From: Fidelibacterota bacterium
GTDB taxonomy: Bacteria > Fidelibacterota > Fidelibacteria > Fidelibacterales > Fidelibacteraceae
Direction: 5' to 3'
Assembly: GCA_016937825.1 (NCBI GenBank)
Contig: JAFGVT010000065.1
Coordinates: 1-13,010, forward strand
DNA length: 13,010 bases
Shown here in pieces: positions 8,096-13,010 of the stretch. The translations under genes and the position numbers were made by a program. Numbering within the stretch: position 1 is the stretch's first letter; each line of letters opens with the position of its first letter. The notes beneath the pieces are model-generated. The model was given only the letters and a program-made list of their open reading frames with translations, had not been told where the DNA came from and made no database searches.

Positions 8096-8124
8096 TAAGA
8101 CCCGCAACTGCCCGCAATGTTAAC
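8096..8124 (-). promoter_or_regulatory. Candidate ECF-type promoter of the sigma/anti-sigma/Spy cassette
   Basis: In the 66-base gap between rmuC and the sigma gene, the - strand shows AAC (complement of 8119-8121) and GTC (complement of 8099-8101) separated by 17 bases. That is close to the AAC...GTC arrangement common in ECF promoters, and it would start the mRNA about 15-20 bases before the sigma ATG. Two tandem copies of TTGCGGG, 10 bases apart, fill the spacer. The surrounding DNA towards rmuC is very AT-rich. The match rests on short motifs and is only a candidate. Confidence 0.3.
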
Positions 8125-8139
8125 AAATTATTTTATTAA

Positions 8140-9321
8140 TTACTGTGACGTGGGGAGTTCCTTCGTGGCGCGCGCACCCATTTCTTTGATCTCATTGGCG
8201 CGGTTGATCAAATTTCCCCGTCCGGTGCTGAGTTTATTTACCGCCGAATCATAGGTTCTTTGGGTAAGCTGCAGCTGCTTCCCGATCTTCTCGAGATCTT
8301 CGTAAAACGATACGAATTTATCGTAGAGGGCGCCGCTCTTGCTGGCGATCTCCAGCGCGTTCTTGGCCTGATTTTCCTGCTGCCAGATAAAGGATACCGT
8401 CCGCAGGGATGCCAGAAGCGATGAGGGTCCGATCATGATGACATTCTTCTTGATCGCATACTGGTATAGTGAAAGATCATTTTCCATCACGGTGGTAAAA
8501 GCCCCTTCGACCGGGACGAACATGAACACGTAGTCGGGCGAGAAGATATTGTTGAGATTCTGATAATGTTTTTCATGCAATCCGTCGATATGGCGCTTCA
8601 TGGAGAGAATAAGCGATTTCTTATATTTCTGAATATCGGTTTCGTTGTCGGCATGCAGGTATTTTTCATAATCAACGAAAGAAACTTTTGAATCGATGAC
8701 CAGATGCTTATCCTCCGGCAGCTTGATCAGGACATCCGGCTGCAGGCGCCCGCTTTCTTCACTGAAAGACGTTTGGGTCTCATATTCCATTCCCTTTCTC
8801 AGTCCCGACATCTCCAAAAGCCGTTCCAGTATCAGCTCGCCCCAATTGCCTTGTTTTTTATTGTCGCCCTTCAACGCGCGTGTCAGATTGCTGGTCTCTT
8901 CCGTGATGACCTGGTTGAGCTTTTGCAGTTCTTCGATCCGGGTTGTCAATACGGTCATTTTGTCTGTCGTTCCCGTATGCAGTTCCTCGATTTTCTTGCG
9001 GAATTGCTCTATATCCTTTCCGATCGGCTCCAATACGAATTTCATTTTGTCCGTGCTTTTTTTGTCCTTCTCGTCAAATATTCTGTTCGCAAGATTTTCG
9101 AATTTTTCGCTCAGGGCCTTTTGCATCGCCTCATTTTCAAGGGTGTTCTCCTTTAAAATGCGGTTCTCGGTTTCAAGGCGAACCGTTTGATTGACCGCGT
9201 CGTTCCTGAGTTTTCGCTCTTCCTCGATCGTGATCCTGTCCTTTTTCCCGATCCGCAGAAAAATGAGCAGTACGAGCAACGCGCCCGTGACAGCCCCGGA
9301 AATGAACAGTATAGCTTCCAT
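8140..9321 (-). CDS. rmuC: RmuC family protein (membrane-anchored, nuclease-like)
   Basis: RmuC proteins limit DNA rearrangements such as inversions at short repeats; the C-terminal domain is related to restriction-endonuclease-like folds. The 393-residue product has one N-terminal membrane segment (about 3-22) and a long charged coiled coil (about 30-150). The conserved RmuC domain follows: GNWGE at 158-162, PDVLI from 195, IDSKV around Asp210-Lys212 (the likely PD-(D/E)xK-like site), then FVPVEGAF and the GPSSLLASLRTV segment. Length and order are normal. GAGG four bases before ATG 9321 supports the start. It follows the cyclase gene by 28 bases on the same strand and precedes the ECF cassette by 66 bases. 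Confidence 0.94.
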   Translation of the reverse strand: MEAILFISGAVTGALLVLLIFLRIGKKDRITIEEERKLRNDAVNQTVRLETENRILKENTLENEAMQKALSEKFENLANRIFDEKDKKSTDKMKFVLEPIGKDIEQFRKKIEELHTGTTDKMTVLTTRIEELQKLNQVITEETSNLTRALKGDNKKQGNWGELILERLLEMSGLRKGMEYETQTSFSEESGRLQPDVLIKLPEDKHLVIDSKVSFVDYEKYLHADNETDIQKYKKSLILSMKRHIDGLHEKHYQNLNNIFSPDYVFMFVPVEGAFTTVMENDLSLYQYAIKKNVIMIGPSSLLASLRTVSFIWQQENQAKNALEIASKSGALYDKFVSFYEDLEKIGKQLQLTQRTYDSAVNKLSTGRGNLINRANEIKEMGARATKELPTSQ

Positions 9322-9349
9322 AGTACCTCGATTCTTATTTCTGCAGGCG

Positions 9350-10147
9350 TCAGCCCCCGTCCGGAAGGTCAGCTTTATTTTGCCGGCATTTTTCGATCAT
9401 CAGATAACTGGCCCGGTCTTCGCTGACCTGAAGAAAGCAGTCGATGGCCTCATCCCATTTCCCCTGGAAGTAATACTCGAGCCCCTGCTCATAGCGTTCC
9501 TTCCTGAGAATGATCCCGCGGTCATAACCCTCCGGCATATACAGCACTTCATAAATGCGCAGCAGCTCCGAACAACCGTCGATATCGATCATATCCAGTC
9601 TGCGCGTGACGATATTTCTCTTAATATAACCAAATACGGTTTCATCTATCAAGATATTCGTTTCATATTTTTTATTAATTTTCTGAAGGCGGGATGCGAT
9701 ATTCACGGTCTTGCCCATCACGGTATACTCCGTGTTTCCGTTCATGTCAAAGAAACAGGCATACAGCGGTCCCGTGCATAATCCGATGCGCGCGGAAAGA
9801 GGCACTTTAAACTGATTGATCAGCACCGGATTCAACTCTTCAAGTTCCCGCATCATTTTAAGGGCGCATTTGACGGCGTTATGGGCATGTTCGGAATTTT
9901 GAGAATCCTGTCCGAACACCGCCATGATGGCGTCTCCCTGCACCTGGCAGATATGACCCGAAAACGACGAAACGCAGAGCGCCAGGGGATCCATAACTTT
10001 TTTTACGAACAGATAGGTTTCCCGCGGCGTGAGTATTTCCGAAATACCCAGGAAATTCTTAATGTCCAGGAACAGTACGGTCCCCTCCATATCACCGACA
10101 ATAAAATCTTTCATAGCTCCTTTTTCCTTCATTGGCATATCCCCCAT
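9350..10147 (-). CDS. Class III adenylate/guanylate cyclase with TPR-like tail
   Basis: Class III cyclases make cAMP or cGMP as homodimers. This soluble 265-residue protein is little more than the catalytic domain (about 20-205). It has both metal-binding aspartates (Asp28 in FLDIKNF, Asp72 in QGDAIMAVFG) and the transition-state pair Asn149 and Arg153 in VNIASRL. The position that normally holds the purine-selecting lysine (four residues before Asp72) is Gln68, and the second selectivity position is Thr142, so substrate choice is uncertain. Residues 215-255 form a TPR-like helical pair (YEQGLEYYFQGKWDEAIDCF) often seen after such domains. No membrane segment, HAMP or receptor domain is present. 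Several starts are possible: ATG 10147, 10132 (after GGGGGA) and 10114 (AAAGGAG close by); the catalytic domain is complete with any of them. Confidence 0.85.
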   Translation of the reverse strand: MGDMPMKEKGAMKDFIVGDMEGTVLFLDIKNFLGISEILTPRETYLFVKKVMDPLALCVSSFSGHICQVQGDAIMAVFGQDSQNSEHAHNAVKCALKMMRELEELNPVLINQFKVPLSARIGLCTGPLYACFFDMNGNTEYTVMGKTVNIASRLQKINKKYETNILIDETVFGYIKRNIVTRRLDMIDIDGCSELLRIYEVLYMPEGYDRGIILRKERYEQGLEYYFQGKWDEAIDCFLQVSEDRASYLMIEKCRQNKADLPDGG

Positions 10148-10244
10148 GTTGATTGTTTGACAACGCTAACATAAAATAAACCGGAAATTCCCCGCGGTTC
10201 TGCAAGCTGCCGAAATCCTTTGAGATCCTGTAACGATCCGGTTT
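10148..10244 (-). other. 97-base gap between the CBM9-like and cyclase genes
   Basis: This is the largest gap in the window. It holds an AT-rich block near 10165-10185 that may contain a promoter for the cyclase gene, but no convincing -35/-10 pair is visible. At its upstream edge, around the stop of the CBM9-like gene, there are two overlapping short inverted repeats: CGATCC/GGATCG (10234-10239 and 10249-10254) and GTTTTC/GAAAAC (10241-10246 and 10254-10259). Neither is followed by a T run, so no standard terminator is called. Confidence 0.3.
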
Positions 10245-10919
10245 TCAGGGATCGAAAACGAATTGCCCAAAGCATGCGGGTTGATGAAAATTCAATTCAT
10301 CAATCGGCTTCCATGCTCCCCAATGCGGGTGTGAGGTCTTATCTCCGCATTTATATAAATTGCCCTGCCAGACCGAGCCATTTATGTCATAAATTCGTGA
10401 AAAAAAGGTGAAAAATTCAACAGGAATTTGAATCGCCAGCAACCATGTGACGGGCGTCACAATTTCGGGGTCTACGATCCTCGGCAAGGTGCTTTCAACT
10501 TTGATCATTTTGGCTACGTCCGGGGGGATGCTTCGCATATCGCGGCGTTTTCCCGTTTCGTCCCGTTCCGGGTCAAGAATATAGTTGACATGCAGGGTCC
10601 CCCCGCCGTTGACCTCAATATTGTAATATCCCTCCGATCCGGGGGGCTGAATGAACCATTCGACGCAACTGTCTTCATGCACTTTCGCATTGTATTCCGT
10701 ATGCCGTGATTTGACGTAACGGTCTTCGACCCGGAACAGAACAAAAACGGCTTTCGGGTTATAACAGATCTTCACCTGTGTCCGCGGACGGTGGGAACTG
10801 CTTTGGGGGTGAAAATATGCCAAATCGGCGATTTTCGCTTCAGCCCATACGGGTGCGTCCCAATCCAAGACGTTTTGCCTTGCCTTTAAATTCTTATGCA
10901 CATGATATAGATACTTCAT
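10245..10919 (-). CDS. CBM9-like (DOMON-fold) carbohydrate-binding family protein
   Basis: The 224-residue protein matches the stand-alone CBM9-like family found in Bacteroidota, Planctomycetota and relatives. It has an early W..APVW element (about 20-25), DSCVEWFIQP at 83-92, YYNIEVNGGG at 98-107, and the C-terminal sequence GNLYKCGD, then HWGAW, then HQPACFG near the end. The fold is a beta-sandwich expected to bind sugars or another small ligand. In xylanases the related CBM9 binds sugar chain ends; the role of the stand-alone form is not established. No signal peptide is visible, so it may be cytoplasmic, which is odd for a glycan binder. GGGTGA a few bases before ATG 10919 supports the start. 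It lies 49 bases after the M28 gene on the same strand and probably shares its mRNA. Confidence 0.75.
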   Translation of the reverse strand: MKYLYHVHKNLKARQNVLDWDAPVWAEAKIADLAYFHPQSSSHRPRTQVKICYNPKAVFVLFRVEDRYVKSRHTEYNAKVHEDSCVEWFIQPPGSEGYYNIEVNGGGTLHVNYILDPERDETGKRRDMRSIPPDVAKMIKVESTLPRIVDPEIVTPVTWLLAIQIPVEFFTFFSRIYDINGSVWQGNLYKCGDKTSHPHWGAWKPIDELNFHQPACFGQFVFDP

Positions 10920-10968
10920 AATTCACCCATGTATGAACATATCAAATAAAAGAGTAAAATTCCACTGT

Positions 10969-11868
10969 TTATTGGCGGGATAGCCACAATAATAATGTTT
11001 CACCGACACACAGGAGGCTCTGGGGCGAGCAAAAGGCGGGAAGGTCCTTTGTTGTATGCCACAAATTCCTTCCCGAATAGGTATAGGAAAAATCAATGAT
11101 GTCGATCGTGGGGATCCCGGCAAGGGTATTCAGGGGCATGTGATCATCATATACTTCGGGACCTGTCTGTTTTTTAAATATATGCTGATACCCCAGTTCG
11201 GCGGCGATATTCCAGACAGACAAAACGAGTTCCGGGGCATACAACATGCTGTTCTTTTCGATCAAAAGCTCGAGGTCCTTATCCCCGATCATGTCGATCA
11301 GAATGCCTTTTTGAGGAAGCGGCTCAAGGGGGTGAAGCGCATAGTATTCCGAACCCTGGCAAAAATATTTGCCGCTTCCGGCGATGCCCATATCTTCGGC
11401 ATCCCAGAAGATAATATCGAGTCCGGCTTTCATGTTGAGGGCGTGTATCTTGTCAAGCAGCTCCAGCAGCACGGCCGTTCCGCTCGCACCGTCGTTCGCT
11501 CCCGGGACGGGCATAAAAGGCTTCGCAAAGTCCCTGTCGGAAACAGGACGGGTGTCAAAGTGCGTACTGAGCATAACGCGATCGGTCTCGCCGGGCCTGA
11601 AACGCGCGATGATGTTGCGGGCCTCCACCCACTTCTTCGTATAGGGGTTGTAAGCGCTAAACGACTGGACGATCACCGTATCGGCAAGGGCGCTGCATCG
11701 TTCGATGATCCAATCGGCGCACGCCTTATGGTCATCGGTACCGGGAATGCGGTAGCCGAAAGCTACTTGCTTTTCCAGAAATTGGAACGCCCGCTGCGCG
11801 TCGAACCGGTGTTCGCCTGAGAACAGGGCGCTGATTGAAAACAACAATGTTATCATGCGTTTTATCAT
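10969..11868 (-). CDS. Exported M28 family zinc enzyme, glutaminyl-cyclase-like
   Basis: The 299-residue protein starts with a hydrophobic signal segment (about 4-17), so it should be exported to the periplasm or beyond. The M28 fold is shared by zinc aminopeptidases and glutaminyl-peptide cyclotransferases, which turn N-terminal Gln into pyroglutamate. Visible active-site elements are STHFDTRP (His103), GANDGASG (zinc Asp126), WDAED (catalytic Glu158, zinc Asp159), LIDMIGD (Asp192), DDHMP (Asp241/Asp242) and LWHTTKD (zinc His271). The LIDMIG, DDHMP and WHT signatures resemble the cyclase branch more than the two-zinc aminopeptidases, so cyclase is favoured, but peptidase cannot be excluded. 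Its ATG overlaps the stop of the SprA-like gene (ATGA), showing tight coupling. Confidence 0.83.
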   Translation of the reverse strand: MIKRMITLLFSISALFSGEHRFDAQRAFQFLEKQVAFGYRIPGTDDHKACADWIIERCSALADTVIVQSFSAYNPYTKKWVEARNIIARFRPGETDRVMLSTHFDTRPVSDRDFAKPFMPVPGANDGASGTAVLLELLDKIHALNMKAGLDIIFWDAEDMGIAGSGKYFCQGSEYYALHPLEPLPQKGILIDMIGDKDLELLIEKNSMLYAPELVLSVWNIAAELGYQHIFKKQTGPEVYDDHMPLNTLAGIPTIDIIDFSYTYSGRNLWHTTKDLPAFCSPQSLLCVGETLLLWLSRQ

Positions 11869-13010
11869 CCGCTGATCCTGATCGTGACGGTCACGCCGAA
11901 ATCCTTATAATCATCGCTCTTGTTCTCGCCGTCAAGTTCCTGAGTCCTGTCGATGCGCTGGCCGTATTTAAAGAAAAACCGTCCGTCGATGTTCTTGCTG
12001 AAGCGATAGGTGACCTGCGGTTCAATCTCCCAGTTGACACGGAAGCTCTTGGGGTCCCCGAAACTCATGCTGCCGCTTGATTTGACCACCTTTTTGTCCA
12101 GCCCGTATTTCCCCTGAAGCGAAAAGGTGATCTCGTTCTTCATATTGATCACATCGATCTTCTTCAGAAAGGGCACGGGAATGCTCAGCCCTTTATTATA
12201 GGAATAGGACAGATTAAAGGTCATATTGTCCTGATAGGTCGTGGTAACGCTTGCATTCTGATAGTCGCGGGTCACATCGCCCTGGTTGTCGATCTTGATC
12301 GTTTTATTGTAGCCGATATCGGTCCGGAGGTTTCCGGCAAAACTGAAGCCGGCCTTGATCAGCGGGCTGAAATTCAGGCTGTAGGTTGACGATTCCTCGC
12401 CGATATAATAAAGCCCGTTGTCCTTGTTGAATTTATACCGGACGCTTTCGGTGCTTGACATTTGATGCTGCAGGTTGATGCTCTTGATAAAATTCAGTTT
12501 TCCGTTCAGCCATTTGTACTGACTGGGAGTGATCCTCCAGGAAAGCGTGTAATTGGGGAAGACGAATCCTTCTTTTCCCGTTTCTCCGAGTGGTAAATAG
12601 TTCCGGGTGATCGAGGAATCGTAGGGCATCAATTCCAGCGTGTCCTCATGGGCAATGATATGGATGATCTCGTCGTAATAGTCGCCGGAAGTTGTCTTGA
12701 ACTGGTATTTCCGTCCCGTGCTCATGCTCTCTTTATAGTCCAGCTGAAGTGACAGGGCGCGTGTGAATTTCAGTCCGCTCGAGACCGAGAAAGAGCGGGA
12801 CAGCTGATTTGTCAGGGGCTGGCTGATCGAACCCTGAAAATAATTCGTCGGCAAATATTCATATCCGCCAAAGCCGTAGCGGTATTTATAGGTTACGTCC
12901 TTATATATTTTGCTCGAATCGCTGCCCGTAATACCCGCATTGGACCGGGAAAAATTTTCCGTAAGATTCAGGCGGATGGCATCGACCCTGTCAAGCAGTT
13001 CCGAAACGGT
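11865..13010 (-). CDS. SprA-like outer-membrane translocon protein, C-terminal part
   Basis: The reading frame is open to the edge of the window, so this is the last 381 residues of a larger protein; the TTG at 12854 is not the real start. The sequence is made of repeated amphipathic beta strands with turns rich in Asn, Gly and Asp, as in a large outer-membrane barrel. Its pattern (FPNYTLSWRITP, a FIKSINLQHQM segment, SPLIKAGFSFAGNL followed by a Y-K-rich strand, then PKSFRVNWEIEPQVTYRFS) resembles the C-terminus of SprA/Sov, the giant channel of the type IX secretion system and gliding machinery. The last strand ends FGVTVTIRISG instead of a terminal aromatic residue. Identification as SprA is by recognition of overall pattern; another large barrel protein is possible. 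It overlaps the M28 gene by four bases. Confidence 0.65.
   Translation of the reverse strand, partial: TVSELLDRVDAIRLNLTENFSRSNAGITGSDSSKIYKDVTYKYRYGFGGYEYLPTNYFQGSISQPLTNQLSRSFSVSSGLKFTRALSLQLDYKESMSTGRKYQFKTTSGDYYDEIIHIIAHEDTLELMPYDSSITRNYLPLGETGKEGFVFPNYTLSWRITPSQYKWLNGKLNFIKSINLQHQMSSTESVRYKFNKDNGLYYIGEESSTYSLNFSPLIKAGFSFAGNLRTDIGYNKTIKIDNQGDVTRDYQNASVTTTYQDNMTFNLSYSYNKGLSIPVPFLKKIDVINMKNEITFSLQGKYGLDKKVVKSSGSMSFGDPKSFRVNWEIEPQVTYRFSKNIDGRFFFKYGQRIDRTQELDGENKSDDYKDFGVTVTIRISG

Noticed and set aside
9191..9781. A 196-codon open frame on the + strand
   Set aside because: It spans the boundary between rmuC and the cyclase gene on the opposite strand, and its translation shows no family pattern.
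11056..11820. A 254-codon open frame on the + strand
   Set aside because: It is opposite the M28 gene, which has a signal peptide and a full active-site set. The + strand product has no recognisable features.
12852..12854. TTG start codon for the SprA-like gene
   Set aside because: The frame continues without a stop from this codon to the window edge with the same beta-strand-like sequence, so the true start lies outside the window.
1..13010. Mobile elements, CRISPR arrays, tRNA or rRNA genes, phage or defence systems
   Set aside because: Reading both strands, I saw no transposase, integrase, regularly spaced repeats, structured RNA or known defence genes. The coding sequences are tightly packed and intact.

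Overview
This 13 kb window looks like ordinary chromosomal DNA from an anaerobic or microaerophilic Gram-negative bacterium, most likely of the FCB (Fibrobacterota-Chlorobiota-Bacteroidota) superphylum. The main clues are the 3' end of a very large SprA-like outer-membrane gene at the right edge, a stand-alone CBM9-like protein, a glutaminyl-cyclase-like M28 enzyme and a flavodiiron protein. Several genes carry clear AGGAG-type ribosome binding sites. Typical Bacteroidota use these sparingly, so I lean towards a deeper FCB lineage (candidate phyla such as KSB1, Marinimicrobia or Calditrichota). That placement is inference; no rRNA or other taxonomic marker is present.

Layout: the left part (27-6001) is on the + strand. 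priA (replication restart helicase) and mutS2 (Smr-type MutS homologue) sit 8 bases apart and form an operon. After a 66-base AT-rich gap comes a class A flavodiiron protein (fprA type). A near-perfect 14-bp hairpin flanked by A and T runs (6021-6057) separates this group from everything to the right and can terminate transcription from both sides.

The right part (6076-13010) is entirely on the - strand. Read in the direction of transcription it holds: the C-terminal part of a SprA-like protein (cut by the window edge); an M28/glutaminyl-cyclase-like exported enzyme whose start overlaps the SprA stop (ATGA); a CBM9-like protein; a class III nucleotide cyclase with a TPR-like tail; a membrane-anchored RmuC; and then a four-gene stress cassette of ECF sigma factor, zinc-finger transmembrane anti-sigma factor and two different Spy/CpxP-like (LTxxQ) periplasmic proteins, ending at the shared terminator.

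How they work together: the ECF cassette reads as a self-contained envelope- or metal-stress response, with a regulator pair directly followed by periplasmic chaperone or sensor proteins and a candidate ECF promoter just upstream. The SprA/glutaminyl-cyclase pair suggests coupling between type IX-like export and maturation of exported protein N-termini. The remaining genes are housekeeping (PriA, MutS2, RmuC) or general stress and signalling functions. I found no mobile element, CRISPR array, tRNA or rRNA. No gene-free stretch exceeds about 100 bases.
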